This document shows positions 35,667 through 43,579 of a stretch of DNA of 64,000 nucleotides, in pieces. Numbering within the stretch: the first letter of the stretch is position 1; each line of letters starts with the position of its first letter. Under the pieces are notes generated by a model. That model did no database searches and had not been told where the DNA came from. It saw nothing but the letters and a program-made list of their open reading frames with translations. Position numbers and translations under genes: made by a program. This DNA is from Amycolatopsis vancoresmycina (lineage in GTDB: Bacteria > Actinomycetota > Actinomycetes > Mycobacteriales > Pseudonocardiaceae), in NCBI RefSeq assembly GCF_000716785.1, contig NZ_JNYY01000006.1, positions 1-64,000 on the forward strand, in the 5' to 3' direction.

Positions 35667-37018
35667 AGATGACAGCAGCTCTGGGTGCGCTCGCAGCCGC
35701 CTCGGCGCTGGTGCTCGCCCCGGGTGTCGCACAGGCGGCGACGGGCCCGATCACCGGCATCGGCGGCAAGTGCGTCGACGTCGCCGCCGCGAGCACCGCC
35801 AACGGAACAGCCGTCCAGCTCTACGACTGCAACGGCACGAACGCTCAACAGTGGACAGTCGGCAGCGACGGTTCCCTGCAGGCACTGGGCAAGTGCCTCG
35901 ACGTCACGAGTGCGGGCACCGCGAACGGCACCACCATCCAGCTCTGGGACTGCAACGGTTCCACCGCCCAGAAGTGGACGGCGAACGCCGCGAAGAACCT
36001 GGTCAACACCGGCTCGGGCAAGTGCCTCGACGCCACCGGCAACTCCAGCGCCAACGGGACGCGGCTGCAGATCTGGACGTGCGCGAGCACGGCCAACCAG
36101 CAGTGGACGCTGCCGAGCGGGAACACGACACCGCCCGGCCCCGGCGCAATGGCCGTGGCGCCCTACCTCTACAACGGCTGGGGCGACCCGCCGAACCCGG
36201 CGACGATCATGAGCGCCACCGGCGTCAAGTGGTTCACGCTGGCGTTCGTGCTGTCCAACGGCTACTGCAACCCGCAGTGGGACGGCGGCCGCGCGCTGAC
36301 CGGCGGCGTCGACCAGGGCACGATCAACACCGTGCGGGCCAACGGCGGCGACGTCATCCCGTCCTTCGGCGGCTACTCCGGCAACAAGCTGGAGTCGTCG
36401 TGCGGCAGCGCGGGCGAGCTGGCGGCGGCCTACCAGAAGGTGATCAGTGCCTACGGCCTCAAGGCGATCGACATCGACATCGAGGCCGACGCCTACAGCA
36501 ATCCCACGGTGCAACAGCGCACGGTCGACGCGCTGAAGACGGTCCGGGCGAACAACCCGGGCATCAAGCTGTACGTCACCTTCGGCACCGGCCAGTCCGG
36601 ACCGGACAGCAGCCTGGTCAACCGGGCCGCCCAGGCCGGGCTCACGGTCGACGGCTGGGTCATCATGCCGTTCGACTTCGGCGGCGCCGGCCAGAACATG
36701 GGCACGCTGACACAGCGGGCGGCCGAGGGGCTCAAGAACGTCGTCAAGAGTGCATACGGCTATGACGACGACACGGCCTACCGGCACATGGGCATCTCGT
36801 CGATGAACGGCATCACCGACAACAGCGAGACGGTCACCCTCGCCGACTTCACCACGATCCTGGGCTACGCGAACGCGCACCACCTGGCCCGGCTGACGTT
36901 CTGGTCGGCGAACCGCGACCGCCCCTGCCCGGGCGGCTACCCGAACAACGACACCTGTTCGGGCGTTTCCCAGCAGGCGTGGGACTTCACGAGGATCTTC
37001 GCCCGCTACGCCGGCTGA
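35663..37018 (+). CDS. Secreted GH18 chitinase with N-terminal CBM13
   Basis: The 451-residue precursor has a signal peptide (MKMTAALGALAAASALVLAPGVAQA). A CBM13 beta-trefoil (about 27-152) comes first here, unlike in the other three enzymes. A Pro-rich linker leads to a GH18 domain with catalytic LKAIDIDIEADAY (DxDxE, Glu near residue 274) and FWSANRDRPCPGGYPNNDTC near the C-terminus, as in bacterial ChiC-like chitinases. It ends the operon; a strong terminator begins 10 bp after its stop. It should release oligosaccharides from chitin. Confidence 0.92.
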   Translation: MKMTAALGALAAASALVLAPGVAQAATGPITGIGGKCVDVAAASTANGTAVQLYDCNGTNAQQWTVGSDGSLQALGKCLDVTSAGTANGTTIQLWDCNGSTAQKWTANAAKNLVNTGSGKCLDATGNSSANGTRLQIWTCASTANQQWTLPSGNTTPPGPGAMAVAPYLYNGWGDPPNPATIMSATGVKWFTLAFVLSNGYCNPQWDGGRALTGGVDQGTINTVRANGGDVIPSFGGYSGNKLESSCGSAGELAAAYQKVISAYGLKAIDIDIEADAYSNPTVQQRTVDALKTVRANNPGIKLYVTFGTGQSGPDSSLVNRAAQAGLTVDGWVIMPFDFGGAGQNMGTLTQRAAEGLKNVVKSAYGYDDDTAYRHMGISSMNGITDNSETVTLADFTTILGYANAHHLARLTFWSANRDRPCPGGYPNNDTCSGVSQQAWDFTRIFARYAG

Positions 37019-37028
37019 CCCGGCACCA

Positions 37029-37062
37029 CGAAGGCCCGGCCGGAACCCCGGCCGGGCCTTCG
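37029..37062. terminator. Terminator of the glycosidase operon
   Basis: A perfect 15-bp stem CGAAGGCCCGGCCGG with an AACC tetraloop, 10 bp after the chitinase stop. I see no further gene between it and the GntR stop at 37238. Confidence 0.88.
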
Positions 37063-37237
37063 CGCGTGCTGGGCTGCCGGGCCGCGGCGCTCTGGGGAAG
37101 CGGCGACCCGGCAGCGAGGGGCCCCGCCGGCCGCTGGGGGTCTCCGGCGGCGGAACCGCTCCCGAGGTTAACGACCGGATGTCGCGTCCGGCTCGTGCTC
37201 GGGCCGTCCGGCCGTCAAGCCTGCCCGAAACACCCCG

Positions 37238-37981
37238 TCACTCGGCCGCGACCGCCGCGCGGGCCGCTTCCGCACGGTCGGCGTACGCGCCGACCAGCTG
37301 CTCCTCCGCGTCTTCGAGGTACTTCATCAGCAGCTCCTCCGCACCCGGGCCGTCGCCGGCCTCGATGCGGTCGAGGATCTCGTGGTTGCGCGGCAGGTAG
37401 CGCTCGTGGAACCGCCGCGGCTCGGCCATGATGTGGAACACCAGCCGCAGCTCGGCGGTCAGCCGCCCGACCAGCTCGTTCACCCGTTCGCTGCCCGACA
37501 GCGCGGCCAGCTCCTGGTGGAACCAGACGTTCGCGGTGCCGAGGTCCTTCCAGTTGCCGGTGCGCGCGGCCTCGTCGCCGATGTCGACCTTCTCCTTGAT
37601 CCGTGCGAAGGACGCCGGCTTCGCCGTCACCCCGCGGACCGCCGCGCACTCGATGATCTTGCGCACGCGGTAGATGTCGACGACGTCCTCGACGCTCGGG
37701 ATCCGGACGAAGACCCCGCGGTTGAGCTCGTGGGCCAGCAGCCGCTCGTGCGTGAGCAGCCGGAACGCCTCGCGCAGGGTGTTGCGGGAGACGCCGAGCG
37801 CGTTGCCGATGTCCTGCTCCGACAGCCGGCCGCCGGGCAGGAAGAAGCCCTCCGCGATGCGCTTGCGGAGCACGCCGGCGACGCGCTCGGCCGTGCTCTT
37901 GCGCGTGACCAGGCCGCGATCGGCTTCGAGGCCGGCGGCGCCGCTGTCTTCGATGACCACGACGGCGATGGTACCCGTCAC
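37238..37981 (-). CDS. GntR-family regulator, FadR/FCD subfamily
   Basis: The 247-residue protein has the GntR winged helix (ERVAGVLRKRIAEGFFLPGGRLSEQDIGNALGVSRNTLREAFRLL, about 32-76). An all-helical FCD ligand domain (about 100-230) follows, with the metal-binding Asp/His set partly visible in WFHQELAALSGSERVNEL and RNHEILDRIEAGD. It is divergent from the MFS gene, with the palindrome ATTGTTCAACAAT between them. It probably represses the MFS-pxp operon and responds to a carboxylate. The GTG at 37981 lacks a clear ribosome site, so an internal start is possible. Confidence 0.9.
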   Translation of the reverse strand: MTGTIAVVVIEDSGAAGLEADRGLVTRKSTAERVAGVLRKRIAEGFFLPGGRLSEQDIGNALGVSRNTLREAFRLLTHERLLAHELNRGVFVRIPSVEDVVDIYRVRKIIECAAVRGVTAKPASFARIKEKVDIGDEAARTGNWKDLGTANVWFHQELAALSGSERVNELVGRLTAELRLVFHIMAEPRRFHERYLPRNHEILDRIEAGDGPGAEELLMKYLEDAEEQLVGAYADRAEAARAAVAAE

Positions 37982-38012
37982 ACTGAGGACGATGTAATTG
38001 CCGTCTTGTGGA

Positions 38013-38025
38013 ATTGTTCAACAAT
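38013..38025. promoter_or_regulatory. Candidate GntR operator
   Basis: ATTGTTCAACAAT, a perfect 13-bp palindrome that contains the TTGT-N-ACAA pattern favoured by FCD-type GntR proteins. It lies 52 bp before the MFS start and 32 bp from the GntR start. Confidence 0.6.
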
Positions 38026-38077
38026 CTCTACCGTGTGAGGCACGCCACGATGAGAGACACTGGCCAGGAGGTGCCCC

Positions 38078-39322
38078 ATGACTGCCACTACCGCAACCGA
38101 GGCCCGGCCGTTCGACTGGTTCCGCACGCTGGGGAAACGGGGACGCCGCGCCTTCGCCGGCGCGTTCGGCGGGTACGGCCTGGACTCGTTCGACTACCAG
38201 ACCCTGCCGCTCGGCCTGGCCGCGATCACCGCGTACTTCGGCATTTCGAGCGGTGAGGCCGGGCTGCTCGGCACGACGACGCTGGTCGTGTCGGCCGTCG
38301 GCGGGGTCGGGGCCGGCATGCTGGCCGACCGGATCGGCCGCGTCCGCACCCTCCAGATCACCATCGCGATGTACACGATCTTCACCGTGCTCTGCGGCTT
38401 CGCGCCCAACTTCGAGACGCTGCTGGTCTTCCGCGCGCTGCAGGGCCTCGGCTTCGGCGGCGAGTGGGCGGCCGGCGCCGCGCTGGTCGCCGAGTACTCG
38501 CAGGCCAAGTACCGCGGCCGGACGGTGGCGTTCGTGCAGAGCGCGTGGGCGGTCGGCTGGGGCCTGTCGGTGATCGTCTACACCGTCGTCTTCAGCGTGG
38601 CGAGCGACGACGTGGCCTGGCGGATCATGTTCTGGACCGGCATCATCCCGGCGCTGCTCGTGCTGTGGGTCCGCAAGAGCGTCCAGGACGCACCGCGCGC
38701 CGAAGAACGCCTGAAGGCCGAACGCCCGAAGGGCACGCTGGGCAAGATCTTCAAGGCCGACCTCCTGCGCACGACGTTCTTCGCCGCGCTGCTGGCCACC
38801 GGCGTCCAGGGCGGGTACTACACGATCTCGACGTGGCTGCCGTCGTACCTGAAGAAGACGCGCGAGCTGACCGTGATCGGAACCGGCGGCTACCTCGCGT
38901 TCCTCATCACCGGCGCCTTCGTCGGGTACGTCTGCGGCGGCTACCTGACCGACCTGCTGGGCCGCAAGAAGACGTTCCTGACGTTCGCGCTGCTCTCGGC
39001 CGCGCTGATCGTCGCGTACACCCAGATCCCCAAGGGCGCCAACGGGCTCGTGCTGGTGCTCGGCTTCCCGCTCGGCTTCTCGATGTCCGCGATCTTCAGC
39101 GGCTTCGGCGCCTTCCTCGCCGAGCTGTACCCGACCGCGCTGCGCGGCACCGGGCAGGGCTTCACGTACAACTTCGGCCGTGCGGTCGGCGCGATCTTCC
39201 CGACCGTCGTGGGCTTCCTCGGCGCGGGCGGCGCGATCGTGTTCGGCGCGATCGGGTACGGCATCGCGGTGCTGGCCCTGCTCGGCCTGCCGGAGACCCG
39301 CGGCATCGAACTCGTGGACTGA
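38078..39322 (+). CDS. MFS transporter, probably for 5-oxoproline or a related acid
   Basis: The 414-residue transporter has 12 predicted helices. It has the MFS motif GMLADRIGRVRTL between helices 2 and 3 (about 86-98) and the related YLTDLLGRKKTF in the second half. It also has FRALQGLGFGGEWAAGAALVAEY, typical of the aromatic-acid/sialate (AAHS, SHS) groups of carboxylate:H+ symporters. The ATG follows AGGAGG. It is the first gene of an operon with DUF1445 and pxpABC, so import of 5-oxoproline is the likely task. Confidence 0.88.
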   Translation: MTATTATEARPFDWFRTLGKRGRRAFAGAFGGYGLDSFDYQTLPLGLAAITAYFGISSGEAGLLGTTTLVVSAVGGVGAGMLADRIGRVRTLQITIAMYTIFTVLCGFAPNFETLLVFRALQGLGFGGEWAAGAALVAEYSQAKYRGRTVAFVQSAWAVGWGLSVIVYTVVFSVASDDVAWRIMFWTGIIPALLVLWVRKSVQDAPRAEERLKAERPKGTLGKIFKADLLRTTFFAALLATGVQGGYYTISTWLPSYLKKTRELTVIGTGGYLAFLITGAFVGYVCGGYLTDLLGRKKTFLTFALLSAALIVAYTQIPKGANGLVLVLGFPLGFSMSAIFSGFGAFLAELYPTALRGTGQGFTYNFGRAVGAIFPTVVGFLGAGGAIVFGAIGYGIAVLALLGLPETRGIELVD

Positions 39323-39331
39323 GGGGGCGCG

Positions 39332-40126
39332 ATGACGACCTTCGACGAGCCGGCCACGTACACGCCCGCGCAGGCGCGAGCGGCGTTCCGCACCGGCACC
39401 GCCCACCCCACCACCGGCTGGGCCGGCGGCTTCACCCAGACCAACCTGATCGCCGTGCCCGAGGACTGGGCCTACGACGTCCTGCTGTTCTGCACCCGCA
39501 ACCCGCAGCCGTGCCCGCTGCTCGACGTCACCGACCCCGGTGACCCGGCCACCCGGCTGGCCGAGGGCGCGGACCTGCGCACCGACCTGCCGCGCTACCG
39601 GATCTGGCAGAACGGCGTGCTGGCCGGCGAGGTGTCCGACGCGACCGGCCTGTGGCGCAGCGACATGGTCGCCTTCTCCATCGGCTGCAGCTTCACGTTC
39701 GAGACGGCTTTGGCCGCCGAGGGCATTCCGCTGCGGCACGTCGACCAGGGGCGCAACGTCGCGATGTACGTGACGAACCGGCAGTGCGAGCCCGCCGGGC
39801 GGCTCTTCGGGCCGATGGTCGTGTCGATGCGGCAGATCCCGGAGGACCGCGTCGACGACGCCGTCCGGATCACCCGGGCGATGCCCGCCGTGCACGGCGG
39901 CCCGGTGCACGTCGGCGACCCGCGCGCGCTGGGCATCGCCGACCTGGCCCGGCCGGACTTCGGCGATCCGGTGGACGCGGAGCCGGGCGACGTCCCGGTG
40001 TTCTGGGCCTGCGGGGTCACGCCGCAGGCGGCGCTGATGGCGTCGCGGCCTCCCTTTGCGATCACGCACGCGCCGGGGTACATGTTCATCACCGATCGGT
40101 ACGACAGCGAATACCGGGTGGGCTGA
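39332..40126 (+). CDS. DUF1445 family protein (putative hydro-lyase / D-glutamate cyclase-like)
   Basis: The 264-residue protein belongs to the YcsI/DUF1445 family: RTGTAHPTTGWAGGFTQTNLIAVPEDWAYDVLLFC near the N-terminus, FSIGCSFTFE (about 110-119), and VFWACGVTPQAALM with the HAPGYMFITD tail. The mammalian homologue DGLUCY converts D-glutamate to 5-oxo-D-proline. Bacterial members are commonly encoded with pxpABC, which makes a link to 5-oxoproline metabolism likely; the exact reaction here is not established. It starts 9 bp after the MFS stop. Confidence 0.85.
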   Translation: MTTFDEPATYTPAQARAAFRTGTAHPTTGWAGGFTQTNLIAVPEDWAYDVLLFCTRNPQPCPLLDVTDPGDPATRLAEGADLRTDLPRYRIWQNGVLAGEVSDATGLWRSDMVAFSIGCSFTFETALAAEGIPLRHVDQGRNVAMYVTNRQCEPAGRLFGPMVVSMRQIPEDRVDDAVRITRAMPAVHGGPVHVGDPRALGIADLARPDFGDPVDAEPGDVPVFWACGVTPQAALMASRPPFAITHAPGYMFITDRYDSEYRVG

Positions 40127-40127
40127 A

Positions 40128-40877
40128 ATGGATCTGAACAGCGACCTCGGCGAAGGCTTCGGCGCCTGGAAGATGGGCGACGACGAAGCCATGCTCGACA
40201 TCGTGACCAGCGCGAACATCGCGTGCGGGTTCCACGCGGGCGACCCGTCGGTGATGCGGCGGGTGTGCGGACTGGCAGCCGAGCGCGGCGTCGCGATCGG
40301 GGCGCACGTCGGCTACCACGACCTGGCCGGGTTCGGCAGGCGCGCGCTCGACATCGCCCCGGACGACCTGGCGGACGAGGTGCTCTACCAGATCGGCGCG
40401 CTCGACGCGTTCGCCCGCGCGGCGGGCAGCCGCGTGACGTACGTGAAGCCGCACGGCGCGCTGTACAACACCGCCGCGGTGGACGCCGAGCAGGCCGCGG
40501 CGATCGTCGACGGCCTGCGCCGGTACGACCCGGCGCTGGCGCTGCTCTGCCTGCCGAACTCGGAGATGCAGCGGCAGGCCGAGGCGGCGGGCGTGGTGGC
40601 GTACGCGGAGGCGTTCGCGGACCGCGCCTACACCGCGGACGGCAAGCTCGTGTCGCGCAAGCAGCCGGGCGCGGTCATCCACGACGCCGACGTGGTCGCC
40701 GAGCGCGCGGTCGGCATGGCGACCGGCGGCGTCGTGACGGAGGACGGCACCAAGCTCGACGTCCGCCCGGACTCCCTGTGCGTGCACGGGGACACGCCGG
40801 GCGCGGTCGAGCTGGCCCGGCGGATCGAGGCGGCACTGACCGGGGCGGGCATCCAGCTCGGCGCGTTCACCGGATGA
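40128..40877 (+). CDS. pxpA: 5-oxoprolinase subunit PxpA (LamB/YcsF family)
   Basis: The 249-residue protein starts MDLNSDLGEGFGAWKMGDD, the family signature. NIACGFHAGDPSVM (about 31-44), GAHVGYHDLAGFGRR and KPHGALYN (about 104-111) line the predicted active site. PxpA works with PxpBC in the ATP-dependent hydrolysis of 5-oxo-L-proline to L-glutamate. It lies one base after the DUF1445 stop and overlaps pxpB. Confidence 0.94.
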   Translation: MDLNSDLGEGFGAWKMGDDEAMLDIVTSANIACGFHAGDPSVMRRVCGLAAERGVAIGAHVGYHDLAGFGRRALDIAPDDLADEVLYQIGALDAFARAAGSRVTYVKPHGALYNTAAVDAEQAAAIVDGLRRYDPALALLCLPNSEMQRQAEAAGVVAYAEAFADRAYTADGKLVSRKQPGAVIHDADVVAERAVGMATGGVVTEDGTKLDVRPDSLCVHGDTPGAVELARRIEAALTGAGIQLGAFTG

Positions 40878-41485
40878 CCGTCCGGCTGCTGCCGTGCGGG
40901 CGGCGCGCGGTGCTGGTGGAGACCGCCGACGTGCTGGGGTTCCAGGCGGCTTTGACGCAGTCGCTGCCGGACGGCGTCGAAGAGCTGGTCCCGGCGGCCC
41001 GGACGCTGCTGGTCCGCTTCGACCCGTCGGTGACCGACGCCGGCCGGCTGGGCGAGGTACTGCGCCGGGTGTCCCCTGTGGACAGTGCGGTGGCGGACGC
41101 GGGCGAGGTGGTGATCCCGGTGGTGTACGACGGCGAAGACCTGGCCGACGTCGCCGCGGAGACGGGGCTGAGCGTCGATTCGCTGGTCTCGCGGCACACC
41201 GCGGGTGCGTACGTCTCGGCGTTCTGCGGCTTCGCGCCGGGGTTCGCGTACCTGGCGGGGTCGGACCCGGTGCTGCACGTGGCGCGCCGGTCGTCGCCGC
41301 GGACCCGGATCCCGGCGGGCTCGGTGGCGATCGCGGGCGAGTACAGCGCGGTCTACCCGAGCGCGTCGCCGGGCGGCTGGCGGCTGCTGGGCCGGACGGA
41401 CGCACCGGTGTGGGACGTCGAGCGCGACCCGCCGAACCTGCTGCCCCCGGGCACGCGCGTGCGGTTCGAGGCGGTGCGGTCGTGA
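40874..41485 (+). CDS. pxpB: 5-oxoprolinase subunit PxpB (KipI family)
   Basis: A 203-residue protein with the carboxyltransferase subdomain CT_C_D: VVIPVVYDGEDLADVA (about 76-91), YVSAFCGFAPGFAYLAG (about 113-129) and SVAIAGEYSAVYPSASPGGWRLLGRT. It forms a complex with PxpC; the two parts are fused in the carboxyltransferase half of urea amidolyase. The ATG overlaps the pxpA stop and its own stop overlaps the pxpC GTG. Confidence 0.94.
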   Translation: MTVRLLPCGRRAVLVETADVLGFQAALTQSLPDGVEELVPAARTLLVRFDPSVTDAGRLGEVLRRVSPVDSAVADAGEVVIPVVYDGEDLADVAAETGLSVDSLVSRHTAGAYVSAFCGFAPGFAYLAGSDPVLHVARRSSPRTRIPAGSVAIAGEYSAVYPSASPGGWRLLGRTDAPVWDVERDPPNLLPPGTRVRFEAVRS

Positions 41486-42318
41486 AGCTCGAAGTCGTCC
41501 GGCCCGGGTTCGCGACGACGGTGCAGGACCTCGGCCGCCCGGGCCACGCGGCCCTCGGCGTCGGCCGCTCCGGCGCCGCCGACCGCGGGTCGTTCCGGCT
41601 GGCCAACCGGCTGGTCGGCAACCCGGAAGGGGCGGCGGCGCTGGAGGTCACGCTCGGCGGGCTGGTGCTGCGCGCTTCGGCAGTGACGACGGTGGCGGTC
41701 ACCGGCGCTTCGTGCCCACTCTCGAAAGGCGGCCCGAACGGGCCGATCACCTTGCGGCCCGGCGAGGAACTGGCGCTGGGCACGGCGGTTTCGGGACTGC
41801 GGTGCTACGTCGCGGTGCGCGGCGGGATCGACGTGCCGCCGGTGCTCGGTTCCCGGGCGACGGACACGCTCGGGAAGCTGGGCCCGCCGCCGCTGACGGC
41901 CGGGACGCTGCTGCCGATCGGGCCTTCCCCGCAGGCTTTTCCGGTGGTGGACCTCGCCCCGCGGGCAGCTTTGCCCGCGGAACCGGTGCTGCGGGTGACG
42001 CCGGGCCCGCGTCGCGACTGGTTCAGCGCGCCGGACGACCTGCTGTCCACTGTGTACACAGTCTCGCCGGATTCGGACCGCGTCGGCATCCGGTTCACCG
42101 GCGCGGCGCTGGCCCGGGCGCGGCACGGCGAACTGCCGTCGGAAGCGTGCGTGCCGGGGTCGCTGCAGGTCCCGCCGTCGGGCCTGCCGATCCTGTTCCA
42201 CGCCGACCACCCGACGACCGGCGGTTACCCGGTGATCGCGGTCGTCGAGGAGGCCGACCTCGACCTCGCAGCCCAGCTGCGCCCCGGCCAGCCCGTGCGC
42301 TTCCGTCCCGCGTCGTGA
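41482..42318 (+). CDS. pxpC: 5-oxoprolinase subunit PxpC (KipA / biotin-dependent carboxyltransferase-like)
   Basis: The 278-residue CT_A_B domain protein starts with GTG and has VVRPGFATTVQDLGRPGHAALGVGRSGAADR (about 5-35), CYVAVRGGIDVPPVLGSRATD and SEACVPGSLQVPPSGLPI. The PTTGGYPVIAVV motif near residue 240 is standard. It completes the pxpABC set. The TGA stop falls in the fourth copy of the 44-bp palindrome. Confidence 0.94.
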   Translation: MKLEVVRPGFATTVQDLGRPGHAALGVGRSGAADRGSFRLANRLVGNPEGAAALEVTLGGLVLRASAVTTVAVTGASCPLSKGGPNGPITLRPGEELALGTAVSGLRCYVAVRGGIDVPPVLGSRATDTLGKLGPPPLTAGTLLPIGPSPQAFPVVDLAPRAALPAEPVLRVTPGPRRDWFSAPDDLLSTVYTVSPDSDRVGIRFTGAALARARHGELPSEACVPGSLQVPPSGLPILFHADHPTTGGYPVIAVVEEADLDLAAQLRPGQPVRFRPAS

Positions 42319-42356
42319 GTGGTAAGGCGGGTTCTAACCCGCCTTACCACTCACGA
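42313..42356. repeat. 44-bp dispersed palindrome, copy 4
   Basis: Identical to copy 1. It separates the convergent pxpC and small membrane-protein genes. pxpC stops at TGA in the left arm (42316-42318). The minus-strand gene stops at TAG in the centre, so its C-terminal VVSGKAG is repeat-encoded, as in the Rid protein. Confidence 0.9.
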
Positions 42357-42573
42357 CCACCAGCCAGGCGGCGTTCGTGACCGCGATCGCGAGCCACGCC
42401 GCCCAGGCCGCGCCGGGGGCGAGCCAGGTGGTGGCGACCCCCAGTGCCACCGTCACCACCAGCGGCCACGCGCGCGGCGCCCGGCGCGGGCTTCGTTCGG
42501 CCAGGTAGGCGTCGAGCGCCTCGGCGACCTGGTCGTCGATCTCGTCGCGCAGGCGCGCGTCCAGGTCAGACAT
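42334..42573 (-). CDS. Small membrane protein, unknown function
   Basis: The 79-residue protein has an acidic, charged N-terminal helix (MSDLDARLRDEIDDQVAEAL). Two hydrophobic segments follow (WPLVVTVALGVATTWLAPG and AAWLAIAVTNAAWLVV). The final SGKAG residues come from the palindrome. It overlaps the preceding gene by 8 bp, so the two are probably one transcript. I recognise no family beyond a two-helix membrane protein. The divergent ArsR-type gene may control the pair. Confidence 0.7.
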   Translation of the reverse strand: MSDLDARLRDEIDDQVAEALDAYLAERSPRRAPRAWPLVVTVALGVATTWLAPGAAWAAWLAIAVTNAAWLVVVSGKAG

Positions 42574-42919
42574 GGGCCGGCACCGGCCGGGGCACGGCGA
42601 CCGACAGGCACGCCAGCGCCAGCGGCACCTCCAGACCGGCCATGAGCAGCGAAAACACCACGTCGTCGCCGGCCGTCACGACGTCGAACCACGCGTCGGC
42701 GAGCAGCAGCGTCGCCGTGGCGATCGCCGCGAACGGCGTCCGCGGGTCGCCGCGGCCGACCAGCCAGGCCGTGAGCAGCAGGCCGGTCGCTTCCGCCGCG
42801 TCGAAACCGGTCCAGGCCAGCCGCCAGTGCTGCGCCTGCACGACGTCCGGCAGCGTCAGCCCGAGTACCGCGATCCACGGCAGCAGGGCGAGTCCCGCCG
42901 TCCAGAAGAGCTTCTTCAT
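42566..42919 (-). CDS. Small polytopic membrane protein, unknown function
   Basis: The protein has 117 residues with four hydrophobic segments: LFWTAGLALLPWIAVLGL, AEATGLLLTAWLVG, FAAIATATLLLADAWFDVV and VVFSLLMAGLEVPLALACL. The motif LLLADAWFDVVTA is seen in other small actinobacterial membrane proteins without assigned function. The ATG at 42919 is preferred, although the frame is open further upstream. It is divergent from the ArsR-type regulator at 43001, with a dyad between them. Confidence 0.72.
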   Translation of the reverse strand: MKKLFWTAGLALLPWIAVLGLTLPDVVQAQHWRLAWTGFDAAEATGLLLTAWLVGRGDPRTPFAAIATATLLLADAWFDVVTAGDDVVFSLLMAGLEVPLALACLSVAVPRPVPAHV

Positions 42920-42959
42920 GCGAACCCCCGAGTTCTCTCCCGGCCCACGGTAGCGACTG

Positions 42960-42985
42960 CAGAGGTTCTTTGCAAACAATCTCTG
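42960..42985. promoter_or_regulatory. Candidate operator for the ArsR-type regulator
   Basis: CAGAGGTT and AATCTCTG half-sites flank the palindromic core TTTGCAAA (42969-42976). The 12-mer CTTTGCAAACAA within it is identical to the MarR intergenic region at 13279-13290. It ends 15 bp before the regulator start. Confidence 0.55.
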
Positions 42986-43000
42986 TAGTACCCTGCGGTC

Positions 43001-43579
43001 ATGGTCCAACGCCCCGAAAAGCGCGTCCTGACCGGCGCGGATCTCAAGGCCTTCTACAAGGCCCTGGCCAACCCGGTGCGCCGCGACATCCTGTCCTACC
43101 TGGGCAAACACGGCGAAGCGAACTCGACGAGCGTCGCCAAGGCCCTCGGCGAGAGCACCGGGACGACCAGCTACCACCTCCGCCGGCTCGCCGACCTGGA
43201 GCTGATCGAGGAGATCGACGGCCGCGGGGACGGCCGCGAACGCTGGTGGAAGTCGCGGGCGAAGGACATCTACACCCCGCCCGGCCTCGAGCTGGCGCCG
43301 GACGAGCGCGAAGCGATGCTCAAGCTCGGCGCGCTCAAGATGAGCCACGACCTGAGCCTGGTCACGCGCGCCTACGCGGGGTACGAGAACTCCGAGGGCT
43401 GGAACCAGATCTACCGCTCCGGCCTGCACCTCACGCGGGAGCAGGTGACGTCCTTCGTCGAGGAGTACCAGAACCTGGTGTGGAAGTACGTCACCGAGCC
43501 GGGGCAGCACCCGGAGGGCTCGCGGGCGGTCGCCGTCCGGTTCATCGTGGTTCCGGAGGAAGAGTCCACAGAGGACTAG
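43001..43579 (+). CDS. ArsR-type winged-helix transcriptional regulator
   Basis: The 192-residue protein has an ArsR-like HTH in its first 85 residues (LKAFYKALANPVRRDILSYLGKHGEANSTSVAKALGESTGTTSYHLRRLADLELIEE). A longer C-terminal helical domain contains YENSEGWNQIYRSGLHLTREQVTSF. No metal-binding Cys cluster is visible, so it is not a metal sensor of the classical kind. It probably controls the divergent membrane-protein pair and itself. The TAG stop is shared with the AlkB-like gene through CTAG. Confidence 0.87.
   Translation: MVQRPEKRVLTGADLKAFYKALANPVRRDILSYLGKHGEANSTSVAKALGESTGTTSYHLRRLADLELIEEIDGRGDGRERWWKSRAKDIYTPPGLELAPDEREAMLKLGALKMSHDLSLVTRAYAGYENSEGWNQIYRSGLHLTREQVTSFVEEYQNLVWKYVTEPGQHPEGSRAVAVRFIVVPEEESTED

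Noticed and set aside
32300..36115. Repeated segments in the glycosidase genes as a possible CRISPR or tandem-repeat array
   Set aside because: The repeats are about 370 bp, are translated and match CBM13 beta-trefoil modules with QxW motifs.
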